Positions 44,762 to 54,965 are shown, numbered from the stretch's first letter. The stretch: 64,000 bases of DNA from Alloscardovia omnicolens DSM 21503 (GCF_000420505.1 NZ_ATVB01000002.1:62001-126000); one strand, 5' to 3'. Made by a program: numbers and translations. Notes: a model not told the origin generated them from the letters alone.

Positions 44762-45682
44762 TTAGAGATTCTCCATAACGTTGCGCATAAGTTGGGCTGT
44801 TTCGCTTGGATTACGACCTACTTGAATACCGCAGGCTTCCAATGCTTCCTTTTTACCCTGAGCTGTTCCGCTTCCACCTGATACGATAGCACCTGCATGC
44901 CCCATTTGCTTACCCTCTGGCGCGCTATAACCGGCGATATAGGCAACAATTGGCTTGGTCATGTGTTCACGAGCCCATAAGGCGAGTTCTTGTTCAGCGC
45001 TACCACCAATTTCTCCAATGAGTACGCAGGCTTTGACCTGAGGATCATTGTTGAGAATTTCAAGAGCTTCTTGCTGAGTTGTACCAATAATAGAATCTCC
45101 ACCCACGCCGATAGCTGCGCGGAAACCATAATCAGCAAGTTCGGACATAAGCTGATAGGTTAAGGTACCAGACTTAGAGACTAAACCAAGGCTACCGGTG
45201 GATACAATACCATCGGGAATAATACCTAAATTAACGCCGTATAAACCTTCAGTTTGTTCATCCGCTGACGTATAGGTGGATAACCCTGGACAGTTTGGTC
45301 CTACAATACGCACATTGTGTTGGCGTGCTAATGCAACGCAGTATGCTGTGTCTGCTACAGGTATGCCTTCGGTAATGGCCACGATGAGTGGAATTTCAGC
45401 TTCAATAGCTTCTACCATAGCTGATTTAGCGAAACGTGGTGGCACAAAAATAACAGAAGCTTGAGCACCAGTAGCATTTTTTGCTTCAGCACAAGTGGCA
45501 TAAATAGCTACATCGCGCGTACCTTGCATGTCTTCAAATTGAAGGAATTGACCGCCTTTGCGTGGATTAACACCAGCTACAATATTGGTACCAGCCTTCA
45601 ACATACGTGCGGTATGGGTCATTCCCTGGTGTCCAGTCATACCTTGCACAATTACAGGAGCATTAGGACGAATAAAACTCAT
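44762..45682 (-). CDS. sucD: Succinyl-CoA ligase alpha subunit
   Basis: A 306-aa CoA-binding subunit of succinyl-CoA synthetase. Visible are the CoA site IVQGMTGHQGMTHTARM, GPNCPGL, and the phospho-His motif GKQMGHAGAIVSGGSGTA (residues about 255-272). It is 2 bp downstream of sucC. In bifidobacteria the TCA cycle is incomplete, so the enzyme probably serves succinyl-CoA supply or a reductive branch rather than a full cycle. Confidence 0.95.
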   Translation of the reverse strand: MSFIRPNAPVIVQGMTGHQGMTHTARMLKAGTNIVAGVNPRKGGQFLQFEDMQGTRDVAIYATCAEAKNATGAQASVIFVPPRFAKSAMVEAIEAEIPLIVAITEGIPVADTAYCVALARQHNVRIVGPNCPGLSTYTSADEQTEGLYGVNLGIIPDGIVSTGSLGLVSKSGTLTYQLMSELADYGFRAAIGVGGDSIIGTTQQEALEILNNDPQVKACVLIGEIGGSAEQELALWAREHMTKPIVAYIAGYSAPEGKQMGHAGAIVSGGSGTAQGKKEALEACGIQVGRNPSETAQLMRNVMENL

Positions 45683-45684
45683 TA

Positions 45685-46953
45685 TTATGCCTCCTCACTG
45701 TTTGCACTGTCTGCACTCTCTACAGCTGTGATATGCAGTGCATCAGCAGCTTTGCGTACAGCGTTTTCAGCAGCTTTGCGTACAGCGTTTTCAGCAGCTT
45801 CAATCATGGTATGTGCAACATGAATACGTGGATGTGCTGCCTGATGAAGAATCTCTAGTCCTTCAGCACCCTCATTACCGTCAAAACGGATAACAATATC
45901 TTTGACTTGTTCGCTAGATTCTTCCAGCTGCGTTACTGCTTGAAGAATACCTTGAGCAACGAGTTTGCAGGAAGTAATACCACCATAAACGTTCACGAAA
46001 ACAGACTGAACCTTTGAGTCCGACATAACGATGCTCAGGCTTTCGGCCATAATCTGTGCTGATGCTCCTCCCCCGATATCGAGGAAGTTGGCAGGTTTAA
46101 TAGGCTGCTCATACCGTGCACCTGCATCAGCTACTGCATCGATGGAGCTCATAACCAGACCAGCGCCGTTACCAATAACTCCTACTTCGCCGTCGAGGTG
46201 TACATAGTGCAAATCATACTGCGCAGCTCGAGCTTCGAGTGGATCTTGTTCAAAAGTCGTGTCGAAGCGGTGCCAGTTATCGTGACGGAAAGCAGCGTTG
46301 GAATCAAGAGAAATCTTAGCATCAAGAGCAATTAAGCGTTTGGATGATTCATCTTCTGGGTGCCCAATCTTAGCTAAAGGATTGATTTCCACAAGCGTTG
46401 CATCATTCTCAATAAATGTATGCCACATGTCTAAGAGAACCTGAGCAGCTTGGTCATTGTCTGCATGGTGGAAACCAATTTCCTGAGCCATTTTTTGAGC
46501 AGCTTCGAAATCGAAATTATCCAAAGGATTAATGTGCAATCGCTTAACATGCTCAGGATGTTCGCGTGCGATTTCTTCAACTTCAGTGCCGCCAGCTGCT
46601 GTGGCAAGAACGTCATAATCACGTGAAGAACGATCTACAGAAATGGACACATAGTATTCGTGTAAAATTGATGCTGCTTTAACAATGAGCAGACCTCGCA
46701 CTTTATGACCATGAATAGTCATTCCCAGAATATGCTGCGCCATAAAGCGAGCTTCTTCTTCATCGTGCACGATTTTTACACCACCAGCTTGACCGCGATG
46801 CCCAATGCGTACTTGTGCCTTGATGACGCATGGATAGCCGATAGAGCGTGCAGCTTCAACAGCTTCATCTACTGTGCTTGCGAAAATCCCTTCTGGAACA
46901 GGAACATTATTCTCCTGCAGAAGTTCACGAGCTTGGTATTCGTATAAATCCAT
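45685..46953 (-). CDS. sucC: Succinyl-CoA ligase beta subunit
   Basis: A 422-aa nucleotide-binding subunit with an ATP-grasp domain (MDLYEYQARELLQENNVPVP start, VIKAQVRIGHRGQAGGVK) and C-terminal ligase domain (NFLDIGGGASAQIM, VFVNVYGGITSCKLVAQGI). It ends in an Ala/Glu/Lys tail of about 30 residues beyond the normal end that contains an exact 8-residue tandem repeat (ENAVRKAA twice), from a 24-bp DNA duplication. Ribosome site GAGGAGCAA. Confidence 0.95.
   Translation of the reverse strand: MDLYEYQARELLQENNVPVPEGIFASTVDEAVEAARSIGYPCVIKAQVRIGHRGQAGGVKIVHDEEEARFMAQHILGMTIHGHKVRGLLIVKAASILHEYYVSISVDRSSRDYDVLATAAGGTEVEEIAREHPEHVKRLHINPLDNFDFEAAQKMAQEIGFHHADNDQAAQVLLDMWHTFIENDATLVEINPLAKIGHPEDESSKRLIALDAKISLDSNAAFRHDNWHRFDTTFEQDPLEARAAQYDLHYVHLDGEVGVIGNGAGLVMSSIDAVADAGARYEQPIKPANFLDIGGGASAQIMAESLSIVMSDSKVQSVFVNVYGGITSCKLVAQGILQAVTQLEESSEQVKDIVIRFDGNEGAEGLEILHQAAHPRIHVAHTMIEAAENAVRKAAENAVRKAADALHITAVESADSANSEEA
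45747..45794 (-). repeat. Exact 24-bp tandem repeat in sucC 3' end
   Basis: Two identical 24-bp units (45747-45770, 45771-45794) lie in frame and lengthen a helical tail by eight residues per unit. Likely variable between strains. Confidence 0.9.
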
Positions 46954-46992
46954 TCTTATTGCTCCTCACACTGCCATGTAGAACGCGGTTAT

Positions 46993-47571
46993 TTAAGCAG
47001 GCATAACCATCATGGTAGACATAGGATGGTTATCTAACTTGGCTGTGCCATCTAAACCGTCCAACTCCATAACAAAGCTAAAGCCAGCAACAGAACAGTC
47101 AATACTTTCGAATAATTTCATTGCCGCCCATGCAGTACCACCAGTTGCGATGAGATCATCGACGATGAGGATGCGAGAACCTGGCTTAACTAAATCTTTT
47201 TCGATTTCCATAGTTGCCTTGCCATACTCTAAGTCGTAGCTTTGAGAAAGCACTGGTGGTGGCAACTTGCCTGCTTTACGCACAGCAATAAAACCTTTAT
47301 CGAGTTTTTGAGCTAATGCCGTACCAATAAGGAAACCGCGTGCTTCCAAACCAGCGATATAGTCAAATTCGCTAGGCATAACAGGTAAAGCATTAACAAG
47401 CCCTTGAATAAGAAGATTCATGCTTTTTGCTTGAGCAAAAACTGGCATAAAGTCACGGAAAAGTATTCCCTCAGATGGAAAATCAGGAATAGTGCGAATA
47501 AGAGAGCACAGATAGTCTGCATCCTCTTGTGGAAGTAAGTTGGGGCTTGATAACGAAATATCAGAAGTCAT
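46993..47571 (-). CDS. apt: Adenine phosphoribosyltransferase
   Basis: Purine salvage enzyme converting adenine and PRPP to AMP, 192 aa. Motifs: PDFPSEGILFRDFMPVF, YIAGLEARGFLIGTALA, RKAGKLPPP, and the PRPP-binding ILIVDDLIATGGTA. It lies downstream of yajC as in mycobacteria, where secD and secF intervene; those are absent here. No strong ribosome site is seen, so the ATG at 47571 is chosen by family length. Confidence 0.94.
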   Translation of the reverse strand: MTSDISLSSPNLLPQEDADYLCSLIRTIPDFPSEGILFRDFMPVFAQAKSMNLLIQGLVNALPVMPSEFDYIAGLEARGFLIGTALAQKLDKGFIAVRKAGKLPPPVLSQSYDLEYGKATMEIEKDLVKPGSRILIVDDLIATGGTAWAAMKLFESIDCSVAGFSFVMELDGLDGTAKLDNHPMSTMMVMPA

Positions 47572-47590
47572 TGTGGTAAGATTATCGATT

Positions 47591-47959
47591 CTACTTAGTT
47601 ACGGTTTCTGATTCAGCTTCTGTAGCGTCCTTCTGGTCTAGGTCTTCAGACTCTAGAGGATTGCCATCTTCATCAACGTCATCATCGCTTACATATGCTG
47701 GAATAACTGGAGGCTCTGTAATTGCTTGAATACGCCACTTGGTTAAGCTACCTTCAGAGTTGATAATCACAACATCGCGATCTAAATCAACGGATTCAAC
47801 GGTTCCTAACAGACCGGAAACAGTAGCAACCTCAGTGCCTGGTTTCAAGCTTTCGCGGTAATCTTGTACCTTTTGCTGCTGCTTCTTTTGCTGACGAGTG
47901 CTCCAAAAAGTGAAACCAATCATGGCAATGAGCAGAATAATCAGCATCTCGTAACCCAT
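47591..47959 (-). CDS. yajC: Preprotein translocase accessory subunit YajC
   Basis: A 122-aa protein with one N-terminal membrane helix (residues 3-19), then the family sequence STRQQKKQQQKVQDYRESLKPGTEVATVSGL and a beta-rich domain, with an acidic tail (DDDVDEDGN, DLDQKDATEAES). YajC joins SecDF-YidC in E. coli; no secDF genes follow it in this window. Ribosome site CAAGGAG. Confidence 0.92.
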   Translation of the reverse strand: MGYEMLIILLIAMIGFTFWSTRQQKKQQQKVQDYRESLKPGTEVATVSGLLGTVESVDLDRDVVIINSEGSLTKWRIQAITEPPVIPAYVSDDDVDEDGNPLESEDLDQKDATEAESETVTK

Positions 47960-47996
47960 GTAAAACTCCTTGAGAGATAAAAAATACTTTTAGATT

Positions 47997-49070
47997 CTAG
48001 AACAGTGATGTGACATCATCAGGAGGCGTTAAACCCAAATGATTCCACGCTTTTGAAGTAGCTACACGACCGCGTGGAGTGCGTGTCATAAAGCCTTCAC
48101 GCACTAAATACGGTTCGCATACTGTTTCTACTGTTTCAGACTCCTCACCCACCATGGCAGATAAGTTGTTGAGTCCTACAGGTCCGCCGGCAAAATTCTT
48201 GCACATTGCTGTAAGCACAGCAATATCTAAGCGGTCTAGACCTTGGGAATCAATCTGATACAGTTCCAAAGCATCGAGCACAGATTCTGAATTAACAACA
48301 TCTAAGGAATGAACAATTGCCCAATCGCGCACACGACGAAGTAGACGGTTAGCTACACGTGGTGTGCCACGAGAGCGAATGGCAAGCTCATAAGCTGCAT
48401 CATCATCAACGCGAATGCCAAGCACATCGGCAGACCGTAGAATAAGTTTTTTTAACTCACTTGTTGGGTAATAATCCAAGTGAGCTGTAAAACCAAAGCG
48501 TGCGCGCAACGGAGATGGTAGCATGCCTTCGCGCGTGGTAGCACCAATAACAGTAAAACGTGGTAAAGTCAGCGGAATAGAGGAAGCACCTGGCCCCTTA
48601 CCCACCATAACGTCTACACGGAAATCTTCCATTGCAATATACAGCAATTCTTCTGCAGCTCGGGGCAAACGATGAATTTCATCAATAAAAAGAACTTCGC
48701 CTTCTTCTAAAGATGACACTATCGATGCTAAATCTCCTGCATGCTGAATTGCAGGTCCAGAGGTAACACGAATCGGTACTCCTAATTCATGTGCCACAAT
48801 CATAGATAAAGTAGTTTTACCAAGACCTGGAGGACCAGCCAGCAAAATATGATCAGGTGGAACAGCGCGCAATTGAGCTGCATCAAGAAATAGCTTCATC
48901 TGCGCCTTGAGTTGTGGCTGCCCAATAAAAGTATCGAGAGTGTCTGGACGCAACTCTTCATCGCTGACCTGTTCATTAGTATGAGGTTCAGCGGAAATCA
49001 TGCGCAGACCTTCTTCGCGCGCATCATTTGGCATATTGAGCATGTCTGGTTGATTCATAGAATCAGACAT
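47997..49070 (-). CDS. ruvB: Holliday junction branch-migration ATPase RuvB
   Basis: AAA+ motor that with RuvA drives Holliday junction migration, 357 aa. It has [18 protein letters not shown], Walker [11 protein letters not shown], Walker [10 protein letters not shown], sensor-1 IGATTREG, and the C-terminal winged helix with [10 protein letters not shown]. Its start overlaps the ruvA stop by 1 bp (TAATG). Confidence 0.97.
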   Translation of the reverse strand: MSDSMNQPDMLNMPNDAREEGLRMISAEPHTNEQVSDEELRPDTLDTFIGQPQLKAQMKLFLDAAQLRAVPPDHILLAGPPGLGKTTLSMIVAHELGVPIRVTSGPAIQHAGDLASIVSSLEEGEVLFIDEIHRLPRAAEELLYIAMEDFRVDVMVGKGPGASSIPLTLPRFTVIGATTREGMLPSPLRARFGFTAHLDYYPTSELKKLILRSADVLGIRVDDDAAYELAIRSRGTPRVANRLLRRVRDWAIVHSLDVVNSESVLDALELYQIDSQGLDRLDIAVLTAMCKNFAGGPVGLNNLSAMVGEESETVETVCEPYLVREGFMTRTPRGRVATSKAWNHLGLTPPDDVTSLF

Positions 49071-49711
49071 TAACGTCCCCTATCTAAACGAGTTAAAGCT
49101 TCACGCAAGACGACTGGAACTTGAGAAGTATGTAACGGAATTTCTAATCCTAAATCAGTCATAGTTTGCTCAACAGTTGCTGCAGCATCTTTAAGCTGCC
49201 AGCCTAAGGATACTAAGCCTTGAACCACTTGGCGTGCGCCTTCATCGCTTGTAGATGCACCATGAGGAGCTGGTTGCGCGGAATCAGAAGATGAATCAGA
49301 GACTAAGGAGTCAAGATTGACCGACCCACTTAGTTCCACAATAATTTTCTGTGCGCCCTTCTTGCCAAGTCCAGGAGCTTTAGTCAGTGCAGTAACATCG
49401 TTATTGCGAATGGCTTTAATAAGATCTTCGGTTGTTAACGTCGATAAGATAGCCATGGCTACACGCGGTCCAATGCCATTAACCTTAGTAAGCTGAGCAA
49501 AAAAGTCTTGCGTTGCTTTATGCAAAAAACCATACAGGGCTATAGCATCTTGAGAAACCGTCATGGTAGTAAGAACATAAACTTCTCTACCTGCACGCAG
49601 TTGGCTTAAATCTTTACCCGACATGCGCACGCTGTACCCTACTCCCGCTACTTCAATAATCGCGGAATCGGCGTAGACGCCAGCAACTTCACCGCGCAAA
49701 CTCGCAATCAT
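49070..49711 (-). CDS. ruvA: Holliday junction-binding protein RuvA
   Basis: Tetrameric junction-binding protein, 213 aa. N-terminal OB-fold ([20 protein letters not shown]), two helix-hairpin-helix motifs ([26 protein letters not shown]) and a flexible linker to the C-terminal RuvB-binding domain. The ATG at 49711 with GAGGTGG upstream fits the conserved MIxxLxG opening better than the GTG at 49720. Confidence 0.96.
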   Translation of the reverse strand: MIASLRGEVAGVYADSAIIEVAGVGYSVRMSGKDLSQLRAGREVYVLTTMTVSQDAIALYGFLHKATQDFFAQLTKVNGIGPRVAMAILSTLTTEDLIKAIRNNDVTALTKAPGLGKKGAQKIIVELSGSVNLDSLVSDSSSDSAQPAPHGASTSDEGARQVVQGLVSLGWQLKDAAATVEQTMTDLGLEIPLHTSQVPVVLREALTRLDRGR

Positions 49712-49768
49712 AGCCACCACCTCAACAGGATTAAAAGTTAGAACATTTGTTCGAAAAGTATATCTAGC

Positions 49769-50350
49769 TTACATGTCTCGGCGGACACCACGGCCAAATC
49801 GTGCCTTGCGTTGAGCGTCTGCCCATTGCTTTTGTGCGGCAGTGAGATGCTGCTCACGCTCTCCGCCTTCAATAGCTCCCGCTGGACGCAGAGCATGGCA
49901 CATAGCTAAGGCTAAAGCATCGGCTGCATCAGGAGGATTAACAATGGAATTTAATCCCAAAATTTTAGTAACCATGCGTTGCATCTGAGGCTTATCAGCC
50001 TGCCCATTACCAGTAATGGCAAGTTTTGCCTCAGTTGGCGTGTGCAATGCTACAGGAATACGCCGTTGAGCTGCTGCTACCATAGCTAAACCAGCTGCTT
50101 GAGCTGTGCCGAGCACAGTAGCACGGTTCTCTTGAGCGAAAACTCGTTCAATGGAGACAACATCGGGAGCAAACTCGTCGAGCTTAGCGCTCAAACCGTT
50201 AAAAATCGTGAGCAAACGCGCATCCTGAGGAGTATTTGGCTGCGTACGAATAACGTCTACATGAATAAAAGAAAGCCGGCGCGAATGGCCGGCTTCTATA
50301 ACACCGACTCCGCAGCGAGTAAGCCCGGGGTCAACGCCTAAAATAATCAC
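49769..50350 (-). CDS. ruvC: Holliday junction resolvase RuvC
   Basis: Endonuclease that cleaves Holliday junctions, 193 aa. Catalytic acidic residues lie in [12 protein letters not shown] (Asp7), [10 protein letters not shown] (Glu about 67) and [17 protein letters not shown]-terminal basic extension of about 25 residues follows the core. Order ruvC-ruvA-ruvB with yebC upstream is the classical arrangement. Confidence 0.96.
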   Translation of the reverse strand: MIILGVDPGLTRCGVGVIEAGHSRRLSFIHVDVIRTQPNTPQDARLLTIFNGLSAKLDEFAPDVVSIERVFAQENRATVLGTAQAAGLAMVAAAQRRIPVALHTPTEAKLAITGNGQADKPQMQRMVTKILGLNSIVNPPDAADALALAMCHALRPAGAIEGGEREQHLTAAQKQWADAQRKARFGRGVRRDM

Positions 50351-50360
50351 TCAGTAATCT

Positions 50361-51116
50361 CTACTCTTCGTCCAGCTGAGCCATCACTTCGTCAGAAGCG
50401 GTCCAGTTAGCGAAAATATCCTGAACATCGTCGAGCTCATCCAAGGCATCGATCAAACGGTTCACCTTAGAAGCGGCCTCGAAATCGAGTTCGACTTCGT
50501 TCAAAGGAATAAGAGTAGATTCTGCAGAATCGTAGTCGAAACCTGCATCCTGAATAGCCTTACGCACAGCTACAACATCGCTTGGGGCGGTGGTAATAGT
50601 GAAGACATCGTCTTCTTCTACCACATCGTCTGCACCTGCTTCGGCAGCAACTTCGAAGAGCTTATCGAAATCAACGCCGTCAGCTGGAACAACAATCTGC
50701 CCCTTACGCTCGAAGTTGAAGGATACAGAACCGTTTTCTGCCAAGGAACCGCCATTCTTAGACAGTGTAGAACGCACGTCTGCAGCTGCACGGTTACGGT
50801 TATCGGTTAGGCAGTTAATAATAAGGCCGATGCCGCCAGGAGCGTAACCTTCGTAAGTAATCTCCTCGTAGTTTGCGCCACCTGCTTCTTCACCAGAACC
50901 GCGCTTAACTGCGCGAGTAATGTTATCTGCTGGAAGAGAGTTCTTCTTAGCCTTGGTAATAGCATCGTAGAGCGCTGGGTTACCATCAGGATCTCCACCA
51001 CCGTTACGTGCTGCGATTTCAATGTTCTTTACGAGCTTTGCGAAGAGCTTACCACGCTTTGCGTCAATAGCGGCCTTCTTGTGCTTGGTGGTAGCCCACT
51101 TGGAATGTCCTGACAT
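50361..51116 (-). CDS. yebC: YebC/PmpR-family transcription/translation factor
   Basis: A 251-aa protein of the YebC family, with the characteristic opening SGHSKWATTKHKKAAIDAKRG, the central TRAVKRGSGEEAGG and EITYEGYAPGGIGLII, and the C-terminal LDDVQDIFANW. YebC proteins have been described as DNA-binding regulators and as factors helping translation through difficult motifs. It is 10 bp upstream of ruvC. Ribosome site ACGAGGAGAG. Confidence 0.95.
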   Translation of the reverse strand: MSGHSKWATTKHKKAAIDAKRGKLFAKLVKNIEIAARNGGGDPDGNPALYDAITKAKKNSLPADNITRAVKRGSGEEAGGANYEEITYEGYAPGGIGLIINCLTDNRNRAAADVRSTLSKNGGSLAENGSVSFNFERKGQIVVPADGVDFDKLFEVAAEAGADDVVEEDDVFTITTAPSDVVAVRKAIQDAGFDYDSAESTLIPLNEVELDFEAASKVNRLIDALDELDDVQDIFANWTASDEVMAQLDEE

Positions 51117-51169
51117 GACTCTCCTCGTAATATACGTACGAATAAACCGTGTTTATTTTATGCACCCCT

Positions 51170-51793
51170 TCAGACAGAGTGCACTGATTGCTTGTAGACC
51201 GTAGCTATGCGCTGAAAAACTGTGATTATTCCCAGTACGGTGAGCAGCAGCATTGCCAGCGCGAGCACAGCCACGGGAGCCCCCAGACCGCGTAGAGCCA
51301 GCGCAATAAGGATGATGGTGATACGATCTGCACGCGTAGCAATACCGTTTTTCGCTTCGAAGCCGACCGCTTCTGCTCGAGCGCGCGCGTAGGGCGTTAC
51401 AAAAGACGTGAGCATAGCTGTTAACGCGCTGATTATTCCGATGATGGTCCACGCATTATCGATAGGCGTGTGCAGCGCGAAATACAAGATGACTGCGAGC
51501 AAGAGCACCCAGTCTGCAATACGGTCGAGAGTTGAATCGAGGAACGCCCCGAAAGCAGTACTGCCACCGCTGAGAGCTGCCACCGATCCATCGAGCGAAT
51601 CGAACAGTACGAGAACAGTAAGCACGGCCGCGCCAGCAAACAGATAGCCGCTCATTCCCGTGCAGATAGCTACCACGATGGTGAGCACGGAACCGGCTAC
51701 CGTAACTGCGTTTGCGCTAATATGGGCGCGCACTAAGGCAGCTGCGAGTGGCTCAATGATTTTCTTGAGCGGTGAGCGCAGATTTTCGAGCAT
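51170..51793 (-). CDS. CDP-alcohol phosphotransferase, PIP-synthase-like
   Basis: A 207-aa membrane enzyme with about six hydrophobic helices. The active-site motif reads DSLDGSVAALSGG then GAFLDSTLD, so all four Asp and both Gly are kept (D65, D68, G69, G82, D86, D90), but the Arg normally after the Ala is Ala73. The position after a HIT gene and thrS matches mycobacterial phosphatidylinositol-phosphate synthase (Rv2612c), yet the acyltransferase and mannosyltransferase genes that follow there are missing. Product alcohol is unknown. The ATG at 51793 lies 4 bp after the HIT stop. Confidence 0.78.
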   Translation of the reverse strand: MLENLRSPLKKIIEPLAAALVRAHISANAVTVAGSVLTIVVAICTGMSGYLFAGAAVLTVLVLFDSLDGSVAALSGGSTAFGAFLDSTLDRIADWVLLLAVILYFALHTPIDNAWTIIGIISALTAMLTSFVTPYARARAEAVGFEAKNGIATRADRITIILIALALRGLGAPVAVLALAMLLLTVLGIITVFQRIATVYKQSVHSV

Positions 51794-51797
51794 GATT

Positions 51798-52379
51798 TTA
51801 CAGTCCGAACTCAGGAGCGATACGAGCGGCTTCTGCTGCGTAGGCGGCACGCTGATTCTCTAAAAGAATAGGTATGGTGCGCGTTTGCGCAACAATAGGC
51901 ATAAAGTTTGAATCGCCATTCCATCGAGGTACGAGATGCTGATGCAAGTGGGTAGCCACTCCTGCTCCCCCAGCTTCTCCTTGATTTACGCCAATATTAA
52001 AACCGTCAGGATGAGACACATTGGTCATAACCTGCATAGCCATTTGAGTAGCTTTTTCGAATTCGAAAAGAACTGCATCGCTGTGCACATCGGTGAGCAA
52101 AGCCACATGCTCGTTTGGGCACACCATAACGTGGCCACTATTGTACGGATACAGATTCATAATAATAAACACGTTTTTACCGCGCCATACAATAAGACCG
52201 TCTTCGTCACTCTTTGTCTGTGCTTCACAGAATGGGCATGGTTTTGGCTGCTTTGGCTTGTCTGTTTGTGGCTTGGAATCGCGCAAAACATAGCTCATGC
52301 GCTGTGGAGTCCACAAGCGTTCGTAATGATCTTCCTGCGGTGGAAAATTCTGAGGGTCATCAATCTGTACATCTGTCAT
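51798..52379 (-). CDS. HIT-family hydrolase/phosphorylase
   Basis: A 193-aa histidine-triad protein with CPFCEAQ zinc-type Cys pair near residue 45, GHVMVCPNEHVALL, and the triad HLHQHLVPRW near residue 150. It is close to the actinobacterial AP4A phosphorylase type (Rv2613c), which also sits between thrS and a PIP synthase gene. The ATG at 52379 gives a normal family length; a longer frame to 52424 runs into the thrS terminator. Confidence 0.88.
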   Translation of the reverse strand: MTDVQIDDPQNFPPQEDHYERLWTPQRMSYVLRDSKPQTDKPKQPKPCPFCEAQTKSDEDGLIVWRGKNVFIIMNLYPYNSGHVMVCPNEHVALLTDVHSDAVLFEFEKATQMAMQVMTNVSHPDGFNIGVNQGEAGGAGVATHLHQHLVPRWNGDSNFMPIVAQTRTIPILLENQRAAYAAEAARIAPEFGL

Positions 52380-52400
52380 ACTTGCTGACTTTACGCATAC

Positions 52401-52433
52401 GAAAAGACCTTGCCACAAAGACAAGGTCTTTTC
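52401..52433 (-). terminator. Terminator of thrS
   Basis: GAAAAGACCTTG (52401-52412) and its exact reverse complement (52422-52433) form a 12-bp stem with a 9-nt loop; a T-run (CTTTTC) ends the 3' arm on the minus strand. It separates thrS from the HIT operon. Confidence 0.85.
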
Positions 52434-52442
52434 GAGGTTTAT

Positions 52443-54485
52443 TTACTCAGCGTGAGCGTCGGTATGAGCTGTGAAGTCATCCACAGAATTAATCAGCGCG
52501 TGCGAATCAATCGCCTGATTAATCCACTCAACTGCAGTATCGACTGCAATACCGTTGAGCTGACTACCGTCGCGGAAGCGGAAAGATACAGCGTTATTGT
52601 TCATATCTTCCTCGCCCACAATCAAAATGAACGGAACCTTCGACTTCGATGCGTTACGGATCTTCTTACCGAAGCGATCGTTCGAGGAATCAACCTCGCT
52701 GCGCACCATCGTCTTATCAAGCTTGCTCATAATCGAGTTGACATGATCCAAGCAGTTCTCTGCTACAGGCACCCCCAAAACCTGTACTGGAGCAATCCAA
52801 GCAGGGAAAGCGCCAGAATAATGTTCAAGCAAAATAGCAAAGAAGCGTTCAATCGAACCAAACAGAGCACGGTGAATCATTACAGGACGCTGACGCGTGC
52901 CATCGGCTGCAATATATTCCAAATCAAAACGCTCAGGAAGATTGAAATCAAGCTGAATCGTGGAGACCTGCCAGGTGCGACCCAATGCATCGCGTGCCTG
53001 AACGGAAATCTTAGGACCATAGAAAGCAGCGCCTGCAGGATCGTCTACAAGCTCCAAACCAGATTCTTTAGCAACAGAAGCGAGCGTGTTCGTTGCTTCT
53101 TCCCAGATTTCATCGGAACCCACATACTTGTGCTCGTCTTTAGTAGACAGCTCCAAGTAGAAGTCATTCAAACCAAAATCGCGCAGAAGATTCAAAACGA
53201 ACTCAAGCAGGCTCTTGAGCTCATCACGCATCTGTTCGCGAGTGCAGTAAATATGGGAATCATCCTGAGTTAAACCGCGCACACGAGTTAAACCATGTAC
53301 AACGCCTGACTTCTCATAACGGTAAACCGTGCCGAACTCAAACAAACGCAAAGGCAGTTCGCGATAAGAGCGCTGACGAGACTTGAAAATGAGGTTATGC
53401 ATTGGGCAGTTCATTGGCTTCAAATAGTAATCGAAGCCTGCCTTAGTAATATTGCCGTCCTCATCGCGCTCCTCGTCCAAATGCATTGGAGGATACATTC
53501 CATCCTTATACCACTGCAAATGACCGGAAGTTTCATACAAACCACCCTTGGTAATATGAGGTGTCTGTACGAAGGAGTAGCCGCTGGTTTCATGCAGCTT
53601 GCTGGAGTAATCCTTCATAGCATTAATAATGGCGGCGCCTTTCGGATGGAATACTGCTAAACCAGAGCCAATTTCATCTGGGAAGGAGAACAAATCCATC
53701 TCCGCACCCAGCTTGCGATGATCGCGCTTAGCAGCCTCTTCTAAACGAGTCATATAAGCTTTAAGCTCATCCTTGGAAGGCCAAGCGGTACCGTAAATAC
53801 GCTGAAGCATTGGGTTGTGCTCATTACCGCGCCAATATGCTGCAGCTGCGCGCTGAACTTTGAATGCTTTAATAAAGCGAGTATTAGGCAGATGAGGACC
53901 GTGGCACAAGTCCTTCCATACAACGTTACCATCTCGATCCACGTTATCGTAGAAACTTAATTCACCCTGGGATACTTCGATAGCTTCTTCAGCGCTAATC
54001 TGATCTTCTGCAGCACCAATAAGCTCTAACTTATATGGTTGGTCAGCTTCTTCTGCACGTGCTTCTTCTTCAGTTACTACGCGACGTACAAAACGCTGAG
54101 AGGACTTAATAATGCGCTGCATGCGCTTTTCAATGTCTTTTAACTCGTCTGGAGTAAAAGGCTCGTCCACATCGAAATCGTAGTAGAAACCATCTTTAAT
54201 AACAGGACCAATACCAAGCTTGGCGTTTGGACGCACTTCTTGCACTGCCTGAGCCATAACGTGAGTGGCTGAGTGACGCATAATAGCAAGACCATCTTCG
54301 CTGTCGATGGCAATAGATTCGACTACATCTCCCTCATGCAAAGGAGTGTAAAGATCGCGAGGATTACCATTAATGCGAACAGCAATAATATCTTTATTAT
54401 CTGCAAAAAGCTCAACACCAGTGATGTTTGGCTCGATTTCATGAGAATCACCATTAAGGGTGATATGAAGAGAAGCTGCTGACAC
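52443..54485 (-). CDS. thrS: Threonyl-tRNA synthetase
   Basis: Class II aminoacyl-tRNA synthetase, 680 aa: N-terminal TGS domain, editing domain ([14 protein letters not shown] near residue 70, and the SAD-type HGPHLPNT), catalytic core with class-II motifs ([38 protein letters not shown]), and C-terminal anticodon-binding domain with [11 protein letters not shown]. The start is GTG with AAAAGGAA upstream. No T-box leader is seen. A terminator follows. Confidence 0.96.
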   Translation of the reverse strand: MSAASLHITLNGDSHEIEPNITGVELFADNKDIIAVRINGNPRDLYTPLHEGDVVESIAIDSEDGLAIMRHSATHVMAQAVQEVRPNAKLGIGPVIKDGFYYDFDVDEPFTPDELKDIEKRMQRIIKSSQRFVRRVVTEEEARAEEADQPYKLELIGAAEDQISAEEAIEVSQGELSFYDNVDRDGNVVWKDLCHGPHLPNTRFIKAFKVQRAAAAYWRGNEHNPMLQRIYGTAWPSKDELKAYMTRLEEAAKRDHRKLGAEMDLFSFPDEIGSGLAVFHPKGAAIINAMKDYSSKLHETSGYSFVQTPHITKGGLYETSGHLQWYKDGMYPPMHLDEERDEDGNITKAGFDYYLKPMNCPMHNLIFKSRQRSYRELPLRLFEFGTVYRYEKSGVVHGLTRVRGLTQDDSHIYCTREQMRDELKSLLEFVLNLLRDFGLNDFYLELSTKDEHKYVGSDEIWEEATNTLASVAKESGLELVDDPAGAAFYGPKISVQARDALGRTWQVSTIQLDFNLPERFDLEYIAADGTRQRPVMIHRALFGSIERFFAILLEHYSGAFPAWIAPVQVLGVPVAENCLDHVNSIMSKLDKTMVRSEVDSSNDRFGKKIRNASKSKVPFILIVGEEDMNNNAVSFRFRDGSQLNGIAVDTAVEWINQAIDSHALINSVDDFTAHTDAHAE

Positions 54486-54682
54486 AGTTCGTTCCTTTTC
54501 ATCTTGAGGTCCGCGTTACAGGTGCAGACCGCCTATATGTTCATAGCAAGCTTAGAAGTACGAGAGGACGTTGGGAATGAGGTGTGGCGTAGCTCGGAAA
54601 TACTCTGGGAATCAAGGAAACTGTGAGAGAAAAAGAAAAACGGAAAATAAAAGAAAGAATAAGAGAGTACTCAAATTAAGAG

Positions 54683-54755
<73 letters not shown>

Positions 54756-54806
54756 AAGTATACTTACATATTCATTTATACGCTTTTATTGACTAGCTTT
54801 AGCCTG

Positions 54807-54879
54807 TGGGCGATACAGGATTTGAACCTGTGACCTCTTCCGTGTCAGGGAAGCGCGCTAGCCCCTGCGCCAATCGCCC
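54807..54879 (-). tRNA. tRNA-Val (anticodon GAC)
   Basis: A 73-nt cloverleaf nearly identical to the neighbouring tRNA-Val: acceptor GGGCGAT/ATCGCCC, anticodon loop CTGACAC, T-loop GGTTCAAATCC. The pair probably arose by duplication; the anticodon loop differs. Confidence 0.96.
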
Positions 54880-54894
54880 AGTCTAATAAAAGAG

Positions 54895-54965
54895 AGGTGA
54901 GTACGAGAGTCGAACTCGTCTATACGGCTTTGCAGGCCGCTGCCTAACCGCTTGGCTAACTCACC
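54895..54965 (-). tRNA. tRNA-Cys (anticodon GCA)
   Basis: A 71-nt cloverleaf: acceptor GGTGAGT/ACTCACC, anticodon loop CTGCAAA within GCGGC/GCCGT, discriminator T (U73), which is the Cys identity base. Confidence 0.96.

Noticed and set aside
52410-53273. 287-codon + strand frame opposite thrS
   Set aside because: Antisense to conserved thrS sequence, and no family resemblance.
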